A DNA stretch of 6,967 bases from NCBI GenBank assembly GCA_028822125.1, contig JAPKEK010000110.1:1-6967 (forward strand), written 5' to 3'. Within the stretch, counting starts at the first letter, position 1, and each line of letters begins with the position of its first letter. Source of the stretch: Pseudomonadales bacterium (GTDB taxonomy: Bacteria > Pseudomonadota > Gammaproteobacteria > Pseudomonadales > Azotimanducaceae). Shown here in pieces: positions 1-5,680 of the stretch. Below the pieces are notes generated by a model. It saw nothing but the letters and a program-made list of their open reading frames with translations. It was not told the origin of the DNA and searched no databases. A program made the translations under genes and the position numbers.

Positions 1-1
1 T

Positions 2-292
2 GAAATTCTGATGGGAAACCAGACCCTGCGGGCGGGTTCAACGTTCTTTGTCCCCAATGGCCAGCCTTATAAATACACAGCAGGTCCCGCGGGTGTAGAA
101 CTATTGGAATTTCGGGCGGGCGGGGGAGTAGCTGATGCACCCGGTATGAAACTGGACGAAACCTCGTTTGAGTCCATGGACAGGATCATTGGCGATTCTT
201 ACGCTAACGATGCAGACTGGCAGGTACCTGAGCGGATTGGCGATACCGCTTTGCGCCAGGCTGACATTGATGGCAGATTGAGAGAGGTTTAA
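2..292 (+). CDS. Cupin-like protein, C-terminal part (5' end outside window)
   Basis: The reading frame is open from the left edge (first whole codon at base 2) to TAA at 290-292. The ATG at base 11 has no room for a proper ribosome site and sits mid-fold, so this is taken as the tail of a longer gene. The visible part begins with a segment typical of the second half of a cupin barrel: LRAGSTFFVPNGQPYKY followed by a strand ending VELLEFRAG, that is a glycine turn, a 'xxVPxGxxY' stretch and a closing beta strand. About 50 hydrophilic residues rich in Asp and Glu follow, with no further domain I recognise. Cupins of this kind are small metal-binding barrels serving as dioxygenases, isomerases or ligand sensors. 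The metal-binding histidines of motif 1 would lie upstream and cannot be checked, so no reaction is assigned. The cupin call is moderately sure; the function is unknown. Confidence 0.6.
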   Translation, partial: EILMGNQTLRAGSTFFVPNGQPYKYTAGPAGVELLEFRAGGGVADAPGMKLDETSFESMDRIIGDSYANDADWQVPERIGDTALRQADIDGRLREV

Positions 293-318
293 TTACCCGG
301 TTGGTGATAAATGTCCCA

Positions 319-334
319 CGGCCTCATCAGGCCG
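319..334 (+). terminator. Small hairpin after the cupin-like gene, possible terminator
   Basis: CGGCCT (319-324) and AGGCCG (329-334) form a perfect six-pair GC-rich stem with a four-base loop, starting 27 bases after the TAA of the cupin-like gene. The bases that follow (CTGTACTGTTGTGGTT) are only mildly T-rich and have no clean T-run. It is therefore a weak candidate for an intrinsic terminator and could equally be chance. Confidence 0.25.
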
Positions 335-480
335 CTGTACTGTTGTGGTTAGGGCCTTAACGCCAAAACCAGTGGTCGCTGGGTGAGCCGGGCTCAGCAA
401 GATTTCGGCTGTCCCTTGAGTCATGCCCAAGCTATACCGACCCGTGCCGATTGAGCGTTAGCTTTTACAGAATAGACCAA

Positions 481-488
481 AAGGAGGT
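481..488 (+). promoter_or_regulatory. Strong Shine-Dalgarno site that fixes the exonuclease start
   Basis: AAGGAGGT matches the anti-Shine-Dalgarno sequence of 16S rRNA almost completely. It ends three bases before the ATG at 492, slightly closer than the usual spacing. It is the best ribosome site in the window and settles the start codon. That matters here because this start gives the protein its signal peptide. Confidence 0.8.
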
Positions 489-491
489 GTC

Positions 492-1187
492 ATGCGTCTG
501 ATCTGTGTACTGTGTTTAGTATTGCCATGGGTTGCTTTGGCGGATACAGAGCCGGATTTCGTCAGGGACATGGCAAAGGTGCCATTTAGCCTTTCTAACC
601 CCCAGACCGAACCGGAACAGTGGCTGCTTGCTCATGTTGATGTTGAAACGACGGGCCTTACCCCAGGCTACCATGAAATGATTGATGTTGGCGTGATCAT
701 AACGGACCTGGCGGGAATTGAGCTCGATCGTTTATTCATGAGGATTATGCCAGCCCACCCTGAGCGAGCAGAATCAGGTGCTGTTGCCGTTAACGGGTTT
801 TCGATCAGTCTCTGGCGCCATCGAGGCTATGTCAGTGAGGCACAGGCGATTGATCAGTGGTTTGCCTTTCACGAGCGCGTGGTAGGCTCAAGAGAGGTGC
901 TTTTTGTGGCCTATAATGCCTGGTTTGATATCAGTTTTGTCGATCAGTTGTTCAGGAAACGCGGACGAACGTGGCGCCATCTGTTTCATTATTTTATTCT
1001 CGACCTACCCTCTATGGCCTGGTCTCAGGGCGTTCACGGCCTTACGGGTCAGCATCTGGCTCAGAAACTGGGAATTGCTGTGGAAACTCGTGATCCTCTT
1101 GAACATACTGGAATCACCGGTGCTGAGTTTAATGTCAGGGCTTATCAGGCACTGATTTCTCTTGCTGGTACGCAACCAGCCAAATAG
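492..1187 (+). CDS. Exported DnaQ-fold (DEDDh-type) 3'-5' exonuclease-domain protein
   Basis: A 231-residue protein of the RNase H-like DnaQ/exonuclease family, which cleaves DNA or RNA from the 3' end using two metal ions. Motif ExoI is DVETTG (residues 50-55; metal ligands D50 and E52). ExoII is YNAWFD (141-146; D146). The ExoIII region has H205 in EHTGITGAEF, but the acidic ligand expected five residues later is G210, so the canonical H-x-A-x-x-D-A reads H-T-G-I-T-G-A. E212 is the nearest acidic residue. The N-terminus (MR, then LICVLCLVLPWVALA, then DTEP) is a textbook Sec signal peptide with an Ala-x-Ala-like cleavage site near residues 17/18, which would place the protein in the periplasm, unlike the cytoplasmic DnaQ, RNase T or Orn. 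The start is fixed by AAGGAGGT just upstream. The gene stands alone, with 199 bases before it and a convergent gene after it. The fold is confident; activity and location are inferred. Confidence 0.85.
   Translation: MRLICVLCLVLPWVALADTEPDFVRDMAKVPFSLSNPQTEPEQWLLAHVDVETTGLTPGYHEMIDVGVIITDLAGIELDRLFMRIMPAHPERAESGAVAVNGFSISLWRHRGYVSEAQAIDQWFAFHERVVGSREVLFVAYNAWFDISFVDQLFRKRGRTWRHLFHYFILDLPSMAWSQGVHGLTGQHLAQKLGIAVETRDPLEHTGITGAEFNVRAYQALISLAGTQPAK
1164..1180 (+). repeat. Inverted repeat at the 3' end of the exonuclease gene
   Basis: GCTGGT (1164-1169) pairs perfectly with ACCAGC (1175-1180) across a five-base loop, within the last codons of the exonuclease gene. No T-run follows, so it is not a standard intrinsic terminator. 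It could protect the mRNA 3' end or be a by-product of coding sequence. Confidence 0.25.
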
Positions 1188-1250
1188 TCTGCCCGCAGGG
1201 AATGTCCATTGACATCATCCGAGGGGTTATAGGGCAGGAAACTTGCTACT

Positions 1251-1310
1251 AATAAGATTAAAATATAGCCATAACTATATAAATTTAAATAAATTATAGG
1301 AAAAATGTAC
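1251..1310. other. AT-rich island between convergent genes
   Basis: Of these 60 bases only 9 are G or C (85% A+T), in a window that is otherwise close to balanced. The stretch includes runs such as TATATAAATTTAAATAAATT. It lies in the 140-base gap between the ends of the exonuclease and CoA-transferase genes, where neither gene needs a promoter. I see no strong stem followed by a T-run, and no paired -35/-10 elements at correct spacing on either strand. It may be a relaxed spacer, a binding site for a nucleoid protein such as H-NS or IHF, or the scar of a past insertion. Confidence 0.4.
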
Positions 1311-1327
1311 TATTGCCGGCTGCAGGC

Positions 1328-2563
1328 TCAGATGACCTCTGCTTGATACAGCGCATCTATATCTTGATCTGATAGTCCGGCAAGTTCAGCCAGTACCCGC
1401 CGCGTATGAGCACCCAGGGCCGGTGGTTCGGTCAGCTCCGGCGGATCTATATCTGTAAAACGAATGGCTGTCTGCATTTGCGCTATGGGGCCGAGATGCT
1501 CATGATGGGTACTTTTCAATGTTCCACGAGCCTGCAGATGGGGGTCATTGACCACATCATGGAGATCCTGTACAGGCGCACAGATCACACCATGGGCCTG
1601 GGTCTGGGCGAGTATTTCTGCGCGGGTGTGAGCAGCGGTCCAGCGGGTGATCTCCGCATCCAGTTCCTGCATGTTTTCACAGCGTGCCGTGAAGTCCCTG
1701 TAACGGACGTCATCGATCAGTTCTGATCTATCCATAGTAGCGCACAGTTTGCGCCAGTGGCCTTCTCGAATCGCAATAATGGCGACGTGACCGTCTGCCG
1801 CCACATAGACATTGTAGGGCGCCAGCGACCGACCTGGATGACGATTACCCGCTCTTTTAGGGGGTTCGCCATGCAGATAAAAAGATCCCAGGGCCGTGGC
1901 CAGGGTGGGGAACACACAGTCCTGCATGGAGATATCAACGCTGGCGCCTTCAAATGAACGCTCTCGGGCAAATAAAGCCGTTACGATACCGGCATAAAGA
2001 TGCGTTCCAGCGATAAAATCTGCAAAGGCGGCGGCGGTTTTCAACGGTGTACTATGTTCCTCGCCTGTTATGCTCATCACGCCAGTCATGGCCTGCAAGG
2101 TAATGTCCATGCCTAAATAATCGCGGTAGGGACCCGGTGCGTTGCCATATCCGGTGCTGGAGGCATAGATCAGCTGTGGGTTACAGGCCCTGAGCTGGTC
2201 TGCGCCAATACCGTATTTGGCCATGGTGCCGGGTGCAAAATTTTCCAGAACTACATCCACCTCGGTGACCAGTTGCTTCAGCAGTGCCTGCCCCTGAGCC
2301 GATTTAATGTTCAGGGTGATGCTCTCCTTATTGACATTTAAGATAGCAAATGGATAACTGGCGGTGGATTTTGCGCCACGACTTCTTAGGGTTTCACCGA
2401 TAAGCGATTCAACTTTAATGACCCTGGCGCCTGCCTGTGCCAGTAAGAACCCACAATAAGGGCCGTTGTAAACCTGGCCGAAGTCGAGCACGGTAATGCC
2501 TGATAAGGGTTGTTCCTGCATAGATATTGCCTGGGCGATTAGCTTAGAGGTTGAGTCAAGCAT
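1328..2563 (-). CDS. CaiB/BaiF family (class III) CoA-transferase
   Basis: A 411-residue cytoplasmic enzyme of the family that moves CoA between an acyl-CoA donor and a carboxylic acid acceptor, as formyl-CoA, carnitine and succinyl-CoA:acid transferases do. Visible family marks are PLSGITVLDFGQVYNGP near the N-terminus (19-35), the VxKVE strand (48-52), ENFAPGTMAKYGIG (107-120), the catalytic aspartate D153 in GMDITLQAMTG with the usual Q-A-x-x-G after it, and NRHPGRSLAPYNVY (240-253) followed by the 'DG' turn. Length and domain order are normal and the gene looks intact. The start is uncertain: family members usually begin just before PLSG, so Met15 (start at 2521) is as plausible as Met1, and both have only a weak AGG upstream. 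It is divergent from the PQQ dehydrogenase across a shared control region, which suggests a joint catabolic role. The acid substrate is unknown; racemase members (AMACR-type) share the fold but are less likely. Confidence 0.9.
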   Translation of the reverse strand: MLDSTSKLIAQAISMQEQPLSGITVLDFGQVYNGPYCGFLLAQAGARVIKVESLIGETLRSRGAKSTASYPFAILNVNKESITLNIKSAQGQALLKQLVTEVDVVLENFAPGTMAKYGIGADQLRACNPQLIYASSTGYGNAPGPYRDYLGMDITLQAMTGVMSITGEEHSTPLKTAAAFADFIAGTHLYAGIVTALFARERSFEGASVDISMQDCVFPTLATALGSFYLHGEPPKRAGNRHPGRSLAPYNVYVAADGHVAIIAIREGHWRKLCATMDRSELIDDVRYRDFTARCENMQELDAEITRWTAAHTRAEILAQTQAHGVICAPVQDLHDVVNDPHLQARGTLKSTHHEHLGPIAQMQTAIRFTDIDPPELTEPPALGAHTRRVLAELAGLSDQDIDALYQAEVI

Positions 2564-2575
2564 GCGCAGCCTAGG

Positions 2576-2593
2576 TGGTCAATCTCAAGACCA
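2576..2593. repeat. Inverted repeat TGGTC-N8-GACCA, possible operator
   Basis: TGGTC (2576-2580) and GACCA (2589-2593) are perfect complements separated by eight bases. They lie 12-30 bases upstream of the CoA-transferase ATG and directly beside the next, longer inverted repeat. The position would allow a bound repressor to block transcription, or a hairpin to form in the leader. The arms are short, so confidence is low. Confidence 0.3.
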
Positions 2594-2594
2594 A

Positions 2595-2624
2595 CATTAA
2601 CCAAGCATGATCTGAAGGTTAATG
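2595..2624. repeat. Inverted repeat CATTAACC-N14-GGTTAATG, candidate operator
   Basis: Two perfect eight-base arms, CATTAACC (2595-2602) and GGTTAATG (2617-2624), are spaced 14 bases apart, so the arm centres lie 22 bp apart, about two helical turns. That geometry suits a dimeric regulator binding one face of the DNA. It lies 32 bases upstream of the CoA-transferase start and is the longest perfect inverted repeat noticed in the window. No regulator gene is present here to pair it with. Confidence 0.45.
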
Positions 2625-2650
2625 GATTGCCTCATCTACGATTGCTTGCG

Positions 2651-2675
2651 CCAGGCTACGCTCGCCATTGCCTGG
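2651..2675. repeat. Inverted repeat CCAGGC-N13-GCCTGG
   Basis: Perfect six-base arms at 2651-2656 and 2670-2675, 13 bases apart, lie in the middle of the divergent region. Related words (ATTGCCT, ATTGCTT, ATTGCCT at 2626, 2641 and 2667) recur around it. It may be a regulator site or a small hairpin; evidence is limited to symmetry and position. Confidence 0.3.
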
Positions 2676-2801
2676 ATATTACGGTTGCCGGCAGTGGCCA
2701 ATACTAGCAGCCAGCGTTTGCAGGTCTGAATAGTTACCCAGGGAATTTGTCAGCGGGCATCTCTGGCGTTAAGCTGCAGTTAAAGCAGCCAACCATTTAG
2801 C

Positions 2802-2812
2802 TGACTCAGTCA
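2802..2812. repeat. Palindrome TGACTCAGTCA just before the dehydrogenase ribosome site
   Basis: This is a perfect 11-base palindrome about a central C, ending eight bases before the AGGG of the ribosome site. A second stem, GCTGC-N7-GCAGC (2773-2789), lies just upstream. A protein or RNA structure here could control either transcription or access of ribosomes, but nothing beyond symmetry supports this. Confidence 0.3.
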
Positions 2813-2820
2813 CAGACAAA

Positions 2821-2824
2821 AGGG
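2821..2824 (+). promoter_or_regulatory. Ribosome binding site selecting the TTG start
   Basis: AGGG, within AAAAGGGAA, lies nine bases before the TTG at 2834, a usable spacing. The nearer ATG at 2826 is only one base from it and opens a frame of three codons (Met-Lys-Arg) that stops at TGA 2835-2837. The TTG start is therefore the reasonable choice. Confidence 0.55.
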
Positions 2825-2833
2825 AATGAAACG

Positions 2834-5050
2834 TTGAACAAAACTGTATTGGTATCGAGTGTCATAATTCTGGTCGCCGCGCTTTTTTATCTCTCAGCTC
2901 AGGATGAGACGATGACGGCACCTCAGTCAGTACCGGAAGTTAGCGAGCCGGCGCTGGCCACGATTGGTTTGATTGACGATGAGCGTATCAAAAACGCCGA
3001 ATCTGAACCGGGTAACTGGCTGGCTTATGGCCGAACTTATGAAGAACAGCGTTTTTCACCCCTGACGCAGATTAATAAAAGTAATGTTGCCGACCTGGGC
3101 GTTGCCTGGTACAAGGACATGGGTACTAATCGAGCGCTGGAATCCACACCCATCGTCGTTGACGATATTATGTTTTTTACCACCTCCTGGAGCCGGGTTT
3201 ATGCCGTTTCAGCACTTACCGGGGAAGAGATCTGGTTTTATGATCCCAAGGTGCCGCGCGAATGGGGTCGTCGCGCTTGCTGTGATGTGGTGAATCGAGG
3301 TGTTGCTGTATACAAAGGCAGGGTTTATGTGGCCAGCCTGGATGGACGTTTGATCGCCTTGAACGCTGGAACCGGCGAAAAAGTCTGGGAAGTTGATACC
3401 ATTACCGACCGGGATCGGTTTTACACCATTACCGGCGCACCCAGGGTTGCAAACGACAAGGTATTTATTGGCAATGGTGGCGCTGAATTCGGGGTTCGCG
3501 GCTATGTTACCGCCTACGATGCGGAAAACGGGGATGAGGTATGGCGATTCTTTACCGTTCCTGGTGATCCGGCGTTACCCTTTGAAAACCCCCAGATGGA
3601 GATGGCTGCTAAGACCTGGAAAGGCGGTGAATGGTGGAAAGTTGGTGGTGGCGGTACGGTCTGGAACTCCATTGTATATGATCCGGATTTTAACCAGCTC
3701 TATCTGGGTGTGGGTAACGGCTCACCCTGGACCCGGGTGATTCGCTCGCCAGGGGGTGGCGACAATCTGTTCTTGTCTTCTATTGTTGCTCTGGATGCGG
3801 ATACGGGAGCCTACAAATGGCACTACCAGACGACGCCGGGTGATAACTGGGATTATACCGCCGTTCAGGATATGGCTTTGGCGGATATGGAAGTCGATGG
3901 TGTTGATCGTAAAGTCTTACTCCAAGCGCCTAAAAATGGCTTCTTTTACGTGCTCGATCGTCGTGACGGTGAGTTGTTGCGAGCAAATCCCTTTGCCACC
4001 GTAACCTGGGCCAGTGAAGTTGATCTGGCCACCGGTCGTCCGGTGGAAAATCCTGAGCTGGATTACACCGAGAATGCCAAGTGGGTATTGCCAGGACCAT
4101 TAGGTGCCCATAACTGGCAGGCCATGTCTGTGGATGTGGATGCAGGGCTGGTTTATCTACCGGCTCAGGATAACCCGCTTATTTATGAGATGGTAGACAC
4201 CTGGAAGGAAACCGGCATTTACAAGCGAAATCCAGGTGGCTGGAACACGGGCTTGGAATTTGGTCGAATCACTCAGATACTGCTTGATAACTTTGCTGAG
4301 CAACCCACGCCTAAGGGGTATCTGAAAGCCTTCGATCCCCTGACAGGAGAAGACCGATGGGTCATTGAAATCCCGCATTATTGGAATGGCGGTGTATTAG
4401 GGACCTCGGGTGGTTTAGTCTTTCATGGTGATGCATTGGGTATGTTTACCGCTTATGACAAAGAAAATGGTGAAATCCTGTGGCAGTACAATACTTATAC
4501 TTCCATGCTGGCGCCGCCCATTACTTTTGAGGCAGATGGGGTGCAGTATGTGTCGATTCTGACCGGTACAGGCGGTGGTGATCTGTTTAGCGGTGAGCCG
4601 CTGCCACCGGTCTCGGAACACGCCTCTCTGACTTATAACAACTCGGGAAGGCTACTGGTGTTCAAACTGGGTGGTGCCGTTGAATTATCGGTTCCTAATC
4701 ATCGCGATAGGTCCATTCCTGCTCAGGATCTGGCTCAGCTCAATGACTCGGTCATAGCCAGAGGAGAATTGCGCTACAATGAGTATTGCGCATTCTGCCA
4801 TGGTCTGGTGGTTCGTTCTGGCGGTGCAATTGCCGATTTAAGGCAGATGAATGAAGCCACTCACGAGGTGTTTAACCAGATCGTTATTGATGGCATCTAT
4901 GGCTCGAAGGGGATGGCTGGATTTGCTGATGTACTAACGCCATCCCAGGCTGACGACATTCATCAGTTTGTTCGCGCCAGAGCTAACCAGGACAGGGAAG
5001 TTTTTCTGGGTAACAAGAAACCTGAACTGGTGCAGTTAACCTGGCAGTAG
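2834..5050 (+). CDS. PQQ-dependent quinohemoprotein alcohol dehydrogenase with C-terminal cytochrome c
   Basis: A 738-residue periplasmic enzyme of the methanol/ethanol dehydrogenase family that oxidises an alcohol to an aldehyde using PQQ and passes electrons through its own heme c to a cytochrome or copper protein. It has a basic-hydrophobic N-terminus (residues 1-21; signal peptide or anchor), an eight-bladed propeller (about 55-612) and a cytochrome domain (about 635-720). Key residues are the adjacent cysteines C149-C150 over PQQ, metal ligands E218 (GGAEFG) and N295 (GVGNGSPW), and the catalytic base D340 in PGDNWDYT. T342 stands where lanthanide enzymes have a second aspartate, so calcium use is predicted. 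Heme binds at C652-A-F-C655-H656, with M694 as likely axial ligand. Length and order match soluble type II quinohemoprotein alcohol dehydrogenases. The start is TTG, placed by AGGG nine bases upstream and the signal sequence right after it. PQQ synthesis genes are not in the window. The substrate is unknown; its divergent CoA-transferase neighbour suggests a catabolic alcohol. Confidence 0.93.
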   Translation: MNKTVLVSSVIILVAALFYLSAQDETMTAPQSVPEVSEPALATIGLIDDERIKNAESEPGNWLAYGRTYEEQRFSPLTQINKSNVADLGVAWYKDMGTNRALESTPIVVDDIMFFTTSWSRVYAVSALTGEEIWFYDPKVPREWGRRACCDVVNRGVAVYKGRVYVASLDGRLIALNAGTGEKVWEVDTITDRDRFYTITGAPRVANDKVFIGNGGAEFGVRGYVTAYDAENGDEVWRFFTVPGDPALPFENPQMEMAAKTWKGGEWWKVGGGGTVWNSIVYDPDFNQLYLGVGNGSPWTRVIRSPGGGDNLFLSSIVALDADTGAYKWHYQTTPGDNWDYTAVQDMALADMEVDGVDRKVLLQAPKNGFFYVLDRRDGELLRANPFATVTWASEVDLATGRPVENPELDYTENAKWVLPGPLGAHNWQAMSVDVDAGLVYLPAQDNPLIYEMVDTWKETGIYKRNPGGWNTGLEFGRITQILLDNFAEQPTPKGYLKAFDPLTGEDRWVIEIPHYWNGGVLGTSGGLVFHGDALGMFTAYDKENGEILWQYNTYTSMLAPPITFEADGVQYVSILTGTGGGDLFSGEPLPPVSEHASLTYNNSGRLLVFKLGGAVELSVPNHRDRSIPAQDLAQLNDSVIARGELRYNEYCAFCHGLVVRSGGAIADLRQMNEATHEVFNQIVIDGIYGSKGMAGFADVLTPSQADDIHQFVRARANQDREVFLGNKKPELVQLTWQ

Positions 5051-5072
5051 GGCGAGTCGCAGGGTAACCAGG

Positions 5073-5101
5073 AGAACCGCAGTAGCAGTCGAGAAGGTTC
5101 T
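5073..5101 (+). terminator. Weak stem in the convergent gap, possible terminator of the dehydrogenase gene
   Basis: AGAACC (5073-5078) pairs with GGTTCT (5096-5101) across 17 bases, starting 22 bases after the TAG of the dehydrogenase gene and followed by the moderately T-rich GCTTGTTTAAT. The loop is long and the T-run broken, so the case is weak. The gap between the two convergent genes is only 57 bases, so some transcription end signal is expected here. Confidence 0.25.
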
Positions 5102-5107
5102 GCTTGT

Positions 5108-5680
5108 TTAATATCTCAGTTGACTTTCCGGCCCGGGTTTTAAAGGCAGGGTAGGCGCGGATACTGCGGTAAACTCGAACGAAGACCTGTCCAGTTCCTG
5201 TTCGGGCAAGGCCTGGTTTCCCAGGGATTGCTGCTTTTGAGTGTCCGTGTTGCTTTCTTTAAGGAAATTCCGACTTAACCTGCCGTTTAATCGCTCACCT
5301 TTTTCAAGCCGGCTGAGGGCTTCCTGCGCTATCACGGCAGATTGGACACTCCATTTTACCCGGTGGGCTCTGGGTGCTGTGCTCGGAATACCTGCTTCAT
5401 CTAGATCTCTCAGCCAGTAGTAGATAGCCCCAGGCGTTTTGTTAAGCTTGTCCGGGTCCTCAATGTTGATCCAGACTGTTCTGAATACCTCAGGTGGCGT
5501 TGCTGTTGTAGGCCAACCCATAAGCGTTTCGATACCTCTGAAGGTCGCGATATAGAAACAACTGACAATGATAATTGAGGCGATTTTGAATCGAGCTGCG
5601 TAGGGTGCCCAGATGAGGGTTAGCAGCAGTAATACCGCGATCGTGATGTATCCCATGATCAACAGGGCACTGGTACTCAT
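5108..5680 (-). CDS. Two-helix membrane protein of unknown family, third gene of a proton-channel cassette
   Basis: A 190-residue protein that I do not recognise. Residues 5-25 and 33-48 are hydrophobic helices joined by a short loop with R30 and K32. By the positive-inside rule the loop faces the cytoplasm and both ends face the periplasm. After the helices comes a compact segment (about 50-95) with GWPTTATPPEVFRTVW, then EDPDK and GAIYYWLRDLDE, rich in aromatic residues and prolines, which looks like a small folded domain. Beyond residue 105 the chain is polar, Gln/Glu/Ser-rich and probably flexible. The ATG overlaps the stop of the upstream ExbD-like gene (ATGA, 5677-5680) and there is no clear ribosome site of its own, so translation is probably coupled and the product made in proportion to its partner. 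The context implies an accessory or load protein of the channel. No function is assigned. Confidence 0.75.
   Translation of the reverse strand: MSTSALLIMGYITIAVLLLLTLIWAPYAARFKIASIIIVSCFYIATFRGIETLMGWPTTATPPEVFRTVWINIEDPDKLNKTPGAIYYWLRDLDEAGIPSTAPRAHRVKWSVQSAVIAQEALSRLEKGERLNGRLSRNFLKESNTDTQKQQSLGNQALPEQELDRSSFEFTAVSAPTLPLKPGPESQLRY

Larger units (their letters stand above)
2564..2833. promoter_or_regulatory. Divergent control region between CoA-transferase and PQQ dehydrogenase genes
   Basis: These 270 bases must hold the promoters for both divergent genes. I find no coding sequence, tRNA or convincing sigma-70 -35/-10 pair. The region carries several inverted repeats: two next to each other on the CoA-transferase side (2576-2593 and 2595-2624), one in the middle (2651-2675), an eight-base palindrome TGCCGGCA (2686-2693), and two close to the dehydrogenase start (2773-2789 and 2802-2812). 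That density suggests operator sites for one or more regulators, but the matches are short and some will be chance. Confidence 0.5.

Noticed and set aside
451..478. Possible sigma-70 promoter TTGAGC-N16-TAGACC before the exonuclease gene
   Set aside because: The -10 hexamer matches poorly and would place the transcript start inside or at the ribosome site.
1209..1237. Perfect -35 hexamer TTGACA (1209-1214) in the convergent gap
   Set aside because: No acceptable -10 lies at 16-18 bases spacing; GTTATA at 1226 is only 11 bases away, and no gene follows on that strand.
1406..1957. Plus-strand open frames opposite the CoA-transferase
   Set aside because: They are antisense shadows of a clearly conserved gene, with no ribosome site and no protein-like composition.
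2765..2777. Possible sigma-54 promoter (TGGC ... TGC) ahead of the dehydrogenase gene
   Set aside because: The GG and GC elements are separated by nine bases, whereas sigma-54 sites need ten, and the surrounding consensus bases are poor.
2564..2833. A small hidden protein gene in the divergent gap
   Set aside because: The longest frame checked on the minus strand (ending in a stop near 2638) has no start codon with a ribosome site and only about 25-37 residues.
3084..4004. Alternative-frame open stretches inside the PQQ dehydrogenase
   Set aside because: They are shifted frames of an intact, family-conserved gene; their Trp/Pro/Arg-rich composition is typical of out-of-frame translation.
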